From assembly GCA_028819955.1 (NCBI GenBank), contig JAPPKP010000410.1:1-7916 (forward strand): a stretch of 7,916 nucleotides of DNA. Direction: 5' to 3'. This stretch comes from Rhodospirillaceae bacterium. GTDB lineage: Bacteria > Pseudomonadota > Alphaproteobacteria > UBA828. Numbering within the stretch: position 1 is the stretch's first letter; every line of letters begins with the position of its first letter. The notes below the pieces were generated by a model. It made no database searches and had not been told where the DNA came from. It worked only from the letters and a program-made list of their open reading frames with translations. Shown here piece by piece: positions 1 to 7,024 of this stretch. The translations under genes were made by a program, and so were the position numbers.

Positions 1-72
1 AGCGCCTGAAAACACAAATATAACTAAAACAATGACTTATGATTCAGCCTCTTAGAGTGGCGGCGCGGCGAC
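1..72 (+). promoter_or_regulatory. AT-rich leader and likely promoter region of the GS-like operon
   Basis: Bases about 7-45 are strikingly A/T-rich, whereas everything downstream is GC-rich. Two -10-like hexamers are visible: TATAAC at 19-24 and TATGAT at 38-43, each matching five of six bases of the sigma-70 consensus. No convincing -35 box lies at the right distance for the second, and the -35 for the first would fall outside the window. The position just ahead of a three-gene operon and the base composition support a promoter region, but the exact boxes are guesses. Confidence 0.35.
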
Positions 73-84
73 GTGAGGGCGCGG

Positions 85-1398
85 ATGCGGGGCGAGGAGC
101 TGGTCTTTTTCGGATGGCCCGATCTGGCCGGCCTCATGCGCGGGCGGGGATTCCCGGCGGCCGATCTCGACCGACGTCTGGAAACGGGCATCGGCTGGGT
201 GCCGGTGGCGCAGGCGATCGGCCCGCTATCCACCCTTGCGCCGAGCCCGTGGGGCGCGGTCGGCGATGTCTGGCTTGTGCCCGACCGCGACGCCCACGCC
301 AGGGTCGATCTGTGGCCGGAGCAACCGCCGTTCCATGCCTACATCTGCGACGGCATCGCGCCGGACGGCGCGCCTTGGGAAGCATGCCTCAGGGCCCTGC
401 TGCGGCGCGCGCTGGACGCCCTCGAACAGGAGTTCGGGCTGCGGCTCATGGCCGCCTTCGAGCAGGAGTTCTACCTGGTGGAGGGGCTGGAGCGGCCCGG
501 ACCCAACTACAGCATCATCGCGCACGAGCAGGCGCTCGGCTTCGGCGCCGTGCTGGTGGCGGCGCTGCGGGCGGCGGGCCTGGAGCCCGAGACCTTCGAG
601 CCGGAAGGCGGACCGGGCCAGTACGAGGTGAACTGCCGCCCGGTACTGGGTCTTGCCGCAGCCGACCGCGCGCTGCTGGTGCGCGAGCTCGTGCGCGCCG
701 TCGCAACGCGCGAGGGGTATCGTGCGACCTTCACGCCGATGATCGCGGCGCAGGGTTTCGGCAACGGCGTTCACGTGCACTTCAGCCTGCAAGACCTCGA
801 CGGCGCGCCGGTCTCCTACGATCCGGCGCAGCCGGCGGGAGTCGCAGTACAGGCCGGCAGCTTCGTCGCGGGGATCATGCGTCGCCTGCCGGCGCTCACC
901 GCGTTTACGGCGCCCGCGCCGGTCTCCTACCTGCGGCTCGCGCCGGGTCACTGGGCGGGCGGAGCCGCGGCCTTCGGCGCCGACAACCGCGAGGCGGCGC
1001 TCCGCATCTGCGCCGGCCGCCACGGACCCGGCGGGGTCGACCCAAGCCAGTACAACTTCGAGTTTCGCCCCGCCGATGCGGCCGCCGCGCCCCACGTGAC
1101 GCTGGCCGTCCTGGTCCAGGCGGGGTTGGAAGGCCTGCGCGAGGAACTGCAGACGCCGCCGCTGGTCGAGCGCGATCCGTCCGATCTGAGCGACGAGGAG
1201 CGTGAGGCGCTCGACGTGCGCTGGCTGCCGCACTCGCTCGAGGAGGCGCTTGCGGCGGCGGAGGCGGCCGACACGGTGCGCGGCTGGTTTTCAGACCCGC
1301 TCTGGCAGGCCTATGTTTCGCTCAAGCGCCATGAGCTTGCGGCGGTGACCGAGCGCTCTCCCGACACCGTGATTCGGAGCTATCTCGATGCCTATTAG
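85..1398 (+). CDS. Glutamine synthetase-like protein (GSI fold), probable gamma-glutamyl amide/amine ligase
   Basis: This is a glutamine-synthetase-family ATP-dependent ligase of 437 aa, near the usual 440-470 of GSI-type enzymes, presumably cytosolic and oligomeric. Key signatures are seen in order: the metal-binding FEQEFYL (E126, E128), EGGPGQYE (E174, E181), GNGVHVHFSL (H230, H232), YLRL (R284), NRE (N301-R302) and FEFRPAD (E326, R328). These cover the glutamate, ATP and metal sites, so the ligase core looks intact. The N-terminal beta-grasp lacks the FDGSS-type loop that helps bind ammonium in true GlnA, and there is no NLYxLP adenylylation tyrosine. The acceptor is therefore probably an amine rather than ammonia (inference), as in PuuA/GlnT-like enzymes. 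The ATG at 85 is preferred because GAGGG lies 5 nt upstream; an in-frame GTG at 73 would add four residues. It overlaps the next gene by 11 nt. The family call is secure, the substrate unknown. Confidence 0.9.
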   Translation: MRGEELVFFGWPDLAGLMRGRGFPAADLDRRLETGIGWVPVAQAIGPLSTLAPSPWGAVGDVWLVPDRDAHARVDLWPEQPPFHAYICDGIAPDGAPWEACLRALLRRALDALEQEFGLRLMAAFEQEFYLVEGLERPGPNYSIIAHEQALGFGAVLVAALRAAGLEPETFEPEGGPGQYEVNCRPVLGLAAADRALLVRELVRAVATREGYRATFTPMIAAQGFGNGVHVHFSLQDLDGAPVSYDPAQPAGVAVQAGSFVAGIMRRLPALTAFTAPAPVSYLRLAPGHWAGGAAAFGADNREAALRICAGRHGPGGVDPSQYNFEFRPADAAAAPHVTLAVLVQAGLEGLREELQTPPLVERDPSDLSDEEREALDVRWLPHSLEEALAAAEAADTVRGWFSDPLWQAYVSLKRHELAAVTERSPDTVIRSYLDAY

Positions 1399-2530
1399 CG
1401 ACATCACCGAGAGACTGCCGCTGGTGGACCACCACTGCCACGGCCTGTTTCCCGTGGACCTCGATGACGAGCGGCTCGCCGATTCGCTGAGCGAGGCCTT
1501 TGCGCCGGCGCCACCCGGCACGACCCACTGGGACAAGCCGGTCGCGCTCAGCCTGCGGCGCCGGTGCGCGCCGTTCCTGGACCTGGAGCCGTTCTGCACG
1601 CCCGCCGAATACGCCGAGCGCCGGCGCGCGGTCGGCGCAGACGAGGTGAACCGGCGCTTCCTCGCCGCTTCGGGGATCGGCACCTATGTCGTGGATAGCG
1701 GCAACAGGCCGGAGGAGCTCTGCAGCGTCGCCGAGGTTGGTGCGATCGCCGGTCGGCCGGCGCGGGAAATCGTGCGTATGGAATCGGTGGCCGAGAGGGT
1801 CGCAGAGGGGGGCGTCTCTGCGGCGGACTTCGCGCAGGCGTTCGAGGCGGCGTTGCGCGAAAGCCTCGGGGACGAGGTCGTCGGCCTCAAGTCGATCCTG
1901 GCGTACCGCGCGACGCTTCGTATCGACTACGCGAAGCCGGCGCAAGCCGAGGTGGAGGCGGCGGCCGGGCGCTGGCTCGCCGAGGTCGAGCGGACCGGCA
2001 CGGTGCGCCTCACCGACCCGGTGCTGGAGCGGCACCTGATCTGGACCGGCGCCGACATCGCGCGGGAGAGGGGCTTCCCGATCCAGTTCCATATCGGCAT
2101 CGGCGATCCCGACATCGAGCTGCACCGCGTGGACCCGAGCCATCTCACGCCCTGGATCAAGGCGGTGGAGCCCTGGGGCTTTCCCATCACGCTGCTGCAC
2201 TGCTACCCGTTCCACCGCGAAGCGGGGCTGATGGCGGAGAACTTTCCATGCGTCTACTTCGACGTGGGCTTCGCGCTGAACTGGGTGGGGCCGAGCTACC
2301 AGCGGATCATGGACGAGGCGCTTGAGCTCGTGCCCTTCACGAAGCAGCTCTTCAGCACCGACGCGTTCGGGCTCGCCGAGCTCTATTACCTGGGCGCGCT
2401 GCGCTTCCGCACTGCGCTCGCGCGCGCGCTCGGCCGCTGGGTGGAGGACGACGAGTGCTCGGTTGCAGACGCCGAGCGAATCGCGGCTCTGATCGGCGTC
2501 GAGAACGCCCGGCGCATCTACAAGGTCTAG
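1388..2530 (+). CDS. TIM-barrel metal-dependent amidohydrolase (amidohydrolase_2 / FluG N-terminal type)
   Basis: This 380-aa protein of the amidohydrolase superfamily is predicted to hydrolyse an amide or related bond using a divalent metal. Visible motifs fit the family: DHHCH near the N terminus (D14, H16, H18), a lysine in VGLKSI (K168, possible metal-bridging or active-site lysine), QFHIG (H235), LLHCYPFH (H271) and FSTDAFG (D325, the conserved barrel-end aspartate). No signal peptide is seen, so it is probably cytosolic. The ATG sits inside the last codons of the GS-like gene (11-nt overlap, different frame), implying translational coupling. In fungal FluG and plant NodGS a related amidohydrolase is fused N-terminally to a GSI domain. 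Here the two are separate and in the opposite order, suggesting that they act on the same compound. Decarboxylase-like chemistry, which also occurs in this family, cannot be excluded. Confidence 0.87.
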   Translation: MPISDITERLPLVDHHCHGLFPVDLDDERLADSLSEAFAPAPPGTTHWDKPVALSLRRRCAPFLDLEPFCTPAEYAERRRAVGADEVNRRFLAASGIGTYVVDSGNRPEELCSVAEVGAIAGRPAREIVRMESVAERVAEGGVSAADFAQAFEAALRESLGDEVVGLKSILAYRATLRIDYAKPAQAEVEAAAGRWLAEVERTGTVRLTDPVLERHLIWTGADIARERGFPIQFHIGIGDPDIELHRVDPSHLTPWIKAVEPWGFPITLLHCYPFHREAGLMAENFPCVYFDVGFALNWVGPSYQRIMDEALELVPFTKQLFSTDAFGLAELYYLGALRFRTALARALGRWVEDDECSVADAERIAALIGVENARRIYKV

Positions 2531-2538
2531 GCGCGCCG

Positions 2539-3333
2539 ATGCCTGTGACGCTGCTCGGGCCCGACGACCCGCCGCCCCTCGAGACGCTCAACGAGGGGAG
2601 CACGTCGCGCGTGCTGCTGGTCTGCGACCACGCGAGCTGCCGGGTTCCCGCCGCGCTCGACAACCTCGGCTTGAGCGAGACCGAGCGCACCGAGCACATC
2701 GGCTGGGACATCGGGGCAGGGGCCGTGACCCGGCGGCTTTCCGCACTGCTCGACGCGCACGCGATCCTCGCCGGCTACTCCCGCCTGGTGATCGACTGCA
2801 ACCGGCCCGTGGGCGCGCCGGACCGCATCCCGCCGGTGAGCGACAAGGTGCCGGTGCCCGGCAACATGGACCTCGGCCGGGCGGCAGTGGACGTGCGGAT
2901 TGCGGAGATTTTCGAGCCCTATCACGACGCGATCGCCGCTGCGCTGGACAACATGGCGGCTGCGGGGCAGGTGCCGTTGCTGGTGGCGGTCCACAGCTTC
3001 ACGCCGCAGCTCGCCGGCGGCGCTCCGCGCCCCTGGGAGATCGGCATCTGCTGGGACAAGGATCAGCGCATGTCGACGCCCCTGATCGAGCGGCTGCGGG
3101 CGGAGGGGCTCGTCGTCGGCGCCAACGAGCCTTACGATTTTGGGGTGCTCACCGATCACACGCTGCCGGTTCACGCCGAGGGGCGCGGGCTGCCCTCGCT
3201 GCTCATCGAGATCCGCAACAACGAAATCCGCACCTCGGAGGCGGTGGAGGCCTGGGCGGTGCGCCTCGCCAGCCACATCCGCGCGCTGCTCACGCTGCCG
3301 GAGTCGCAGCGGCATGAATACGTCCTGGAATAG
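2539..3333 (+). CDS. N-formylglutamate amidohydrolase family protein (HutG/COG3931-like)
   Basis: This 264-aa protein of the N-formylglutamate amidohydrolase (FGase) family releases glutamate from an N-acylated derivative in characterised members. Recognisable blocks are LLVCDHAS (27-33), HIGWDIGAG (H53, D57), YSRLVIDCNRP (80-90), VHSFTPQ (H152) and the late HAEGRGLPSLLIEIRNN (H212, E224, R226). Together these form the expected metal and carboxylate-binding set. The start at 2539 is 8 nt after the amidohydrolase stop. The nearest purine-rich stretch (AAGG at 2522-2525) is rather far for a ribosome site, so translation may depend on coupling. An upstream in-frame start at 2455 would overlap the previous gene by 76 nt with non-family sequence and is rejected. 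No histidine-degradation genes are nearby, so a classical HutG role is unlikely. It more likely hydrolyses a glutamyl or formyl product of this operon (inference). Confidence 0.88.
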   Translation: MPVTLLGPDDPPPLETLNEGSTSRVLLVCDHASCRVPAALDNLGLSETERTEHIGWDIGAGAVTRRLSALLDAHAILAGYSRLVIDCNRPVGAPDRIPPVSDKVPVPGNMDLGRAAVDVRIAEIFEPYHDAIAAALDNMAAAGQVPLLVAVHSFTPQLAGGAPRPWEIGICWDKDQRMSTPLIERLRAEGLVVGANEPYDFGVLTDHTLPVHAEGRGLPSLLIEIRNNEIRTSEAVEAWAVRLASHIRALLTLPESQRHEYVLE

Positions 3334-3351
3334 TACCTTGCCGGGCGCCGC

Positions 3352-4062
3352 TCACTCGTAGGAACGGCGATCGGGATCGCCGCTGGGCTCGGCGGGACTG
3401 ATGCGCCGGGACAGGTAGCGGCGCAGGAACTCCTTCTCCCAGGCGCGGGTGCGCTTGAGCGCCCGAGTCAGCTCCGGCTCCTCCATCGTCATCATCACGA
3501 TGTAGGCGTAGTTCTCGGCGGCGGCGCCGATATCCTGCAGGTTGGCCTCCGGGTCGCCGGCGATGATCGTCGCGGTGCTGAGCAGGAAGATCGCTTCCTC
3601 GTCGTCCTTGGGCACGCCGAGGCCGCGCGCATGGAGCACGCCGAGATTGAAGCGGCTGGCCGCATCGTCCTGCTCGGCCGCGCGCCCGAACCACTCCGCC
3701 GCCGCCTCGTAGTCGCGCTCGACGCCGAGGCCCCCGGCATAGATGGTGCCCATGTTGAACTGCCCCGTGACGTCGCCCTGCTCGGCGGCGCGCCGGGTCC
3801 AGCGCAGCGCCTCCGCATAGTCGACCGCGACACCCTGGCCGTGGATGTAGAGGCTGCCGATCGCAGCCTGCGCCCGCGCGTCGCCCGCCTCGGCAAGAGG
3901 CCACCACGCCTCTAGCGCCGCGGCGATGTCGCCCCGCTCGAAGGCGGCCTGGCCCTTGTCCCAATCGGCGGCAGCGGACCCGATGCCGAGCGTGAGGACA
4001 GCGGCGACGAGCGCCGCGGGCCCCCAGTCTGTACGCCGGCGCGTTCGCCTGCTCACTCCCAT
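3352..4062 (-). CDS. Exported Sel1-repeat (TPR-like) protein downstream of guaA
   Basis: This 236-aa protein begins with a basic n-region (RRTRRR), a hydrophobic stretch at about 15-30 and an AAA cleavage-type site near residue 32, so it is probably exported to the periplasm. After a short helical hairpin (34-60) come about three Sel1 repeats (roughly 63-98, 99-134 and 135-167). They are recognised by the repeating A..G..Y..G.GV..D...A..W...AA.QGD pattern. Sel1 repeats form alpha-solenoids used in protein-protein contact. The charged C-terminal segment (about 170-236) is not repeat-like and I do not recognise it. The ATG at 4062 lies within the last codons of guaA (10-nt overlap), so the two are likely co-transcribed and coupled. 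Its function is unknown. It converges on the FGase-family gene with 18 bp between stops. Confidence 0.82.
   Translation of the reverse strand: MGVSRRTRRRTDWGPAALVAAVLTLGIGSAAADWDKGQAAFERGDIAAALEAWWPLAEAGDARAQAAIGSLYIHGQGVAVDYAEALRWTRRAAEQGDVTGQFNMGTIYAGGLGVERDYEAAAEWFGRAAEQDDAASRFNLGVLHARGLGVPKDDEEAIFLLSTATIIAGDPEANLQDIGAAAENYAYIVMMTMEEPELTRALKRTRAWEKEFLRRYLSRRISPAEPSGDPDRRSYE
3365..3382. other. Perfect 7-bp stem-loop near the convergent gene junction
   Basis: CGGCGAT (3365-3371) and ATCGCCG (3376-3382) form an uninterrupted GC-rich stem with a four-base loop. It lies within the last codons of the Sel1-repeat gene, about 30 bp past the stop of the convergent FGase-family gene. It could slow or end transcription from either side, but there is no T-tract on either strand, so it is not a standard intrinsic terminator. 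Confidence 0.25.
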
Positions 4063-5597
4063 TCGATCGTACCCGGCGGCTTGGAGGTCACGTCGTAGAC
4101 CACGCGATTGATGCCCTTCACCTCGTTGACGATACGGTTCGCGACACCGCCGAGGAAGCCCATGTCGAAGTGATAGAAGTCGGCGGTCATGCCGTCCGCC
4201 GAGGTGACGGCGCGCAGCGCGCAGACGTGCTCGTAGGTGCGCGCGTCGCCCATCACGCCCACGGTCTGCACCGGCAGCAGTACGGCGAAAGCCTGCCAGA
4301 TGGCGTCGTAGAGGCCGGCGTTCCGGATCTCCTCGATGAAGATGGCATCGGCCTGCTGCAGGACCGCGACCTTCTCGGCCGTCACCTCGCCCGGAATACG
4401 GATCGCGAGGCCGGGGCCGGGGAAGGGGTGGCGCCCGGTCAGCGCCTCAGGCATCCCGAGGGCGCGGCCGAGGGCGCGTACCTCGTCCTTGAAGAGCATG
4501 CGGAGCGGCTCGACCAAGCTGAGGTTCATCCGTTCCGGCAGCCCGCCGACGTTGTGGTGAGACTTAATGACGACGCTCGGCCCGCTGACGGAAACCGATT
4601 CGATCACGTCGGGGTAGAGCGTTCCCTGGGCCAAGAAGTCGGCATCGCCCACGCCCTGCGCAGCCTCCTCGAACACGTCGATGAAGGTGGCGCCGATGAT
4701 CTTGCGCTTCTCCTCGGGCTCGGTGACGCCGGCGAGCCGCTCCAGGAACACGGCCTGCGCGTCCTCGTGGACGAGGGGGATGTTGTAGCTGCCGCGAAAG
4801 AGGCTCGTGACCTCCTCGGCCTCGCGGTGGCGCATCAAGCCGGTGTCGACGAACACGCAGGTGAGCCGGTCGCCGATCGCCTCGTGCAGGAGCACCGCCA
4901 CAACCGAGGAATCGACGCCGCCGGAAAGCCCGCAGATCACCCGCCCGCCGCCCACCTGCGCCCGGATCGCCTCGATGGCGCTGGTGCGGAAGGAGGCCAT
5001 GGTCCAGGTGCCGTGGCAGCCTGCGACCCGGCGCGCGAAGTTCTGCAGGAGCGCCGCGCCGTGGGGCGTGTGCACCACCTCGGGGTGGAACTGAATGCCG
5101 TAGAAGTGGCGCTCGTCGTCGGCGATGGCGGCAAAGGGGGCGGAGTCGGTGCGGGCCACCACCCGAAAGCCCTCCGGCACCGCCGCCACGGCGTCTCCGT
5201 GGCTCATCCAGACCTGCTCGCGCGCGCCCACCTGCCAGACACCGTCGAAAAGCGCACAGGGCTCGACGACGTCGAGGTGCGCTCGGCCGAATTCGCGCTG
5301 CGAGGTGGATTCCACGGCGCCGCCCAGCGCCGCGCACATTGCCTGCTGGCCGTAGCAGATGCCGAGCAGCGGAATGCCGAGCCTGTAGATCGCCTCGTCG
5401 GGGTGCGGCGCCTCGGCCTCGGTGACCGACGCCGGGCCGCCGGAGAGGATGACGCCCTGGGGCGCCATACGCTCGATCTCCGCCGCCTCGGTCGTGAAGG
5501 GCCTGATCTCGCAGTAGACCCCGGCCTCGCGCACCCGGCGGGCGATGAGCTGGGTCACCTGGGAGCCGAAGTCGAGGATCAGGATCTGCTCGGTCAT
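4053..5597 (-). CDS. guaA: GMP synthase (glutamine-hydrolysing)
   Basis: GuaA converts XMP to GMP using ATP and glutamine, the last step of guanine nucleotide synthesis in the cytosol. The protein is 514 aa, normal for a fused bacterial enzyme. The N-terminal class I glutamine amidotransferase domain (1 to about 195) opens with ILILDFGSQ and carries the triad C81 (LGICYGQQ), H171 and E173 (QFHPEVVHT). The ATP-pyrophosphatase domain follows, with the P-loop SGGVDS at 225-230 and the conserved HHNVGGLPE and [10 protein letters not shown] segments. The C-terminal dimerisation/XMP-binding domain ends in the hallmark KPPGTIEWE. The start at 5597 gives the canonical N terminus; the frame stays open up to 5720, but that extension is arginine/proline-rich and unlike the family. 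guaB is not adjacent in this window. The gene heads a unit with the Sel1-repeat gene and is divergent from the SPOR-domain gene. Confidence 0.98.
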   Translation of the reverse strand: MTEQILILDFGSQVTQLIARRVREAGVYCEIRPFTTEAAEIERMAPQGVILSGGPASVTEAEAPHPDEAIYRLGIPLLGICYGQQAMCAALGGAVESTSQREFGRAHLDVVEPCALFDGVWQVGAREQVWMSHGDAVAAVPEGFRVVARTDSAPFAAIADDERHFYGIQFHPEVVHTPHGAALLQNFARRVAGCHGTWTMASFRTSAIEAIRAQVGGGRVICGLSGGVDSSVVAVLLHEAIGDRLTCVFVDTGLMRHREAEEVTSLFRGSYNIPLVHEDAQAVFLERLAGVTEPEEKRKIIGATFIDVFEEAAQGVGDADFLAQGTLYPDVIESVSVSGPSVVIKSHHNVGGLPERMNLSLVEPLRMLFKDEVRALGRALGMPEALTGRHPFPGPGLAIRIPGEVTAEKVAVLQQADAIFIEEIRNAGLYDAIWQAFAVLLPVQTVGVMGDARTYEHVCALRAVTSADGMTADFYHFDMGFLGGVANRIVNEVKGINRVVYDVTSKPPGTIEWE

Positions 5598-5731
5598 GAG
5601 TCGCTCAGCGGCGCGAGCGTCGGCAACGCGATGGACTGCGGTGCGGTTGCCACCTATGGTGAACCGTCTCGGAAATCGATAGGGTCGCGGTCGTGGATAG
5701 CACGGCACTTGCCCGGTCAAAAGTGCCAGCT
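5598..5731. promoter_or_regulatory. Divergent promoter region between guaA and the SPOR-domain gene
   Basis: The two genes are transcribed away from each other, so promoters for both should lie here. On the minus strand a weak sigma-70-like pair for guaA can be proposed: TTGACC (complement of 5715-5720) and TATCCA (complement of 5694-5699). The spacing is only 15 bp, which is suboptimal. A perfect 7-bp inverted repeat (5704-5710 and 5721-5727) overlaps the proposed -35 box. No good plus-strand promoter was recognised. No E. coli-type PurR box is seen. Confidence 0.35.
5704..5727. repeat. Perfect 7-bp inverted repeat, operator-like
   Basis: GGCACTT (5704-5710) and AAGTGCC (5721-5727) are exact reverse complements separated by 10 bases. 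The half-sites are centred 17 bp apart. The element overlaps the weak guaA -35 candidate and ends 4 nt before the ATG at 5732. It could be a repressor binding site or, as RNA, a hairpin over the start region. A 7-bp repeat can arise by chance in GC-rich DNA. Confidence 0.4.
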
Positions 5732-6934
5732 ATGGCTTGGCTCAGGCGGGCGGCTATCGCGTGCGGCGTGCTGGGACCGCTGGTGTGTACCGGCGCGCTC
5801 GCAGACGATCCCGTCGACGACGCGCTCTCCCTGGTCGCGCAGGAACGCAACGCGGAAGCGCGCGAGGCGATCGAACAGATGCTCGAGCGCAATCCCGAAG
5901 CGCCCGGCGTGCGCTTGCTGCAAGGCGTGCTGTACGCCCGAGAAGGAAACCTCGTCGAGGCGGTCGCCGTCTTCGAGAGCCTTCGCGACGACCATCCCAC
6001 CATGTTCGAGGCCCACAACAACCTCGCGGTGCTCTACGCCAAGCTCGGCCGGCTCGACGACGCACGCAAGGCGCTGATCGCCGCGCTGGAGCTGAGGTCC
6101 GATGCCGTCATCTACGCCAATCTCGGCGACGTCTACATGAAGCTCGCGGAACACGCCTACCAGCGCGCCCATGAGCTCCGTGTCGAACAAGAGCCGATAG
6201 TGGCGGAAGTGAGCGGCGTGGAGGAGGCAGCGTCACAGCCCGAGGCGACACCTGCCGAGCCTCCGGCGGCTGAACCGGTAGAGGAGGAGGAAGGGGAGAT
6301 TGAAACTCTGGCCGTTGCGCCAGAGGAGCCTGAGGTCGTCGTGGAACCTGAAAGTCCTGAGATGCCCGAAGTCGTCGAGGAGCCCAAGAGCGCCGAGGAA
6401 CCTGGGGTCGTCGAGGAACCCGAAAGCCCCGAGGAACCCGAAATGGCGGTCGCCCTGGCCCCCGGCGAGAGCTGCATCCAGTCCGACTGGTTCGCGGACA
6501 GCACGGCCGCCGACGAGGCAGCCGCGTTGATGCGCGCTCACGGCGCGAGGGCGCTGAGGGTGCGCTCCGAACAGCAGCAGATCATCAAGAACTATCAGGT
6601 GTACCTGCCGCCCGCAGAAAGCCGGGAGGCGGCGAGAGCGCTGGTACGCGAGCTGCGCGACAAGGGCGTGGAGGACCTCTGGATCATCGACAGGGGCACG
6701 CAGATCAACGGGGTCTCCCTCGGCGTGTACCGCAACAAGCGCTACATGAGCCGACGCGTCGCCGCGGTGGAGGCGCTGGGTTACACCGTCGTGACCGCGG
6801 CGAACATGAGGTCCGTCACCGAGTACGCCGTCGAGGCGCAGGCGGGCGGCGAGCGCGCCGCCCTGCACGATGCCTGGAAGAAGGCGTTCCCGGAACACGA
6901 GATCCGGGACATCGATTGCGCCGATCGAACCTGA
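5732..6934 (+). CDS. Exported TPR and SPOR-domain protein with acidic repeat linker
   Basis: This 400-aa protein has a signal peptide at 1-24 (basic start, hydrophobic core, ALA|DD cleavage site). Two to three TPR-like helical repeats follow at about 25-150, including a clear motif HNNLAVLYAKLGRLDDARKAL. A Glu/Pro/Val-rich linker spans about 160-240 and contains three 12-residue repeats starting at residue 201. A SPOR-type module lies at about 245-370, with CIQSDWF and YQVYLPP at the front and a second half ending in GYTVVT. SPOR domains generally bind denuded septal peptidoglycan, and TPRs bind proteins, so a periplasmic division or envelope role is inferred. The start is uncertain. The ATG at 5732 gives a typical signal peptide but has no clear Shine-Dalgarno, whereas a GTG at 5693 has AGGG 8 nt upstream and would add 13 residues. 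It is divergent from guaA. Confidence 0.85.
   Translation: MAWLRRAAIACGVLGPLVCTGALADDPVDDALSLVAQERNAEAREAIEQMLERNPEAPGVRLLQGVLYAREGNLVEAVAVFESLRDDHPTMFEAHNNLAVLYAKLGRLDDARKALIAALELRSDAVIYANLGDVYMKLAEHAYQRAHELRVEQEPIVAEVSGVEEAASQPEATPAEPPAAEPVEEEEGEIETLAVAPEEPEVVVEPESPEMPEVVEEPKSAEEPGVVEEPESPEEPEMAVALAPGESCIQSDWFADSTAADEAAALMRAHGARALRVRSEQQQIIKNYQVYLPPAESREAARALVRELRDKGVEDLWIIDRGTQINGVSLGVYRNKRYMSRRVAAVEALGYTVVTAANMRSVTEYAVEAQAGGERAALHDAWKKAFPEHEIRDIDCADRT
6332..6439 (+). repeat. Three 36-bp in-frame tandem repeats coding for the acidic Pro/Glu linker
   Basis: Three consecutive 36-bp units (6332-6367, 6368-6403, 6404-6439) lie inside the SPOR-domain gene. They encode EVVVEPESPEMP, EVVEEPKSAEEP and GVVEEPESPEEP. 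The units start with near-identical bases (GTCGTCG(A/T)GGA) and have diverged mostly by synonymous or conservative changes. The length is a multiple of three, so unit gain or loss would only change linker length. Confidence 0.8.
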
Positions 6935-6980
6935 GGGTCTGTCCGTCAGCATCCCCGAATCCTGAGTGCCTTGCGCAGCG

Positions 6981-7009
6981 TTCGCCGGCGGCGGCGGAGG
7001 GCGTATGCT
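6981..7009 (+). promoter_or_regulatory. Weak sigma-70-like promoter candidate for the small two-gene cassette
   Basis: TTCGCC (6981-6986) and TATGCT (7004-7009) are separated by an ideal 17 bp. They sit about 35 nt ahead of the start codon at 7043, leaving room for the strong ribosome site. The -35 box matches only three of six consensus bases, so the call rests mainly on position and on the -10 box. Confidence 0.27.
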
Positions 7010-7024
7010 GCGAGCGGCGCGGCG

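Noticed and set aside
226..1233. A 335-codon open frame on the - strand antisense to the GS-like gene
   Set aside because: It is Arg/Ala/Gly-rich low-complexity translation with no motif, while the + strand frame has all the GS signatures.
85..1398. Calling the GS-like gene glnA or puuA
   Set aside because: The ammonium and adenylylation motifs of GlnA are not seen, and no putrescine-pathway neighbours (puuB, puuC, puuD) are present, so a specific symbol is not justified.
1322..2215. A 297-codon open frame on the - strand antisense to the amidohydrolase gene
   Set aside because: It is a shadow frame. The + strand has a consistent metal-binding motif set and operon spacing.
2455..2538. N-terminal extension of the FGase-family protein
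   Set aside because: It would overlap the amidohydrolase by 76 nt with arginine-rich sequence. The ATG at 2539 gives the usual family length.
5598..5720. N-terminal extension of GuaA back to 5720
   Set aside because: The added 41 residues are Arg/Pro-rich, unlike any GuaA, and [13 protein letters not shown] at 5597 is the canonical start.
4170..6077. A 635-codon open frame on the + strand antisense to guaA
   Set aside because: It mirrors guaA, which has complete family motifs. Long antisense frames are common in GC-rich DNA because stop codons are rare, and this translation has no recognisable domain.
6931..6949. Imperfect hairpin at the SPOR gene stop (CTGAGGG / CCGTCAG, one mismatch) as a terminator
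   Set aside because: The stem is short and imperfect, and no T-run follows, so I cannot support a terminator call.
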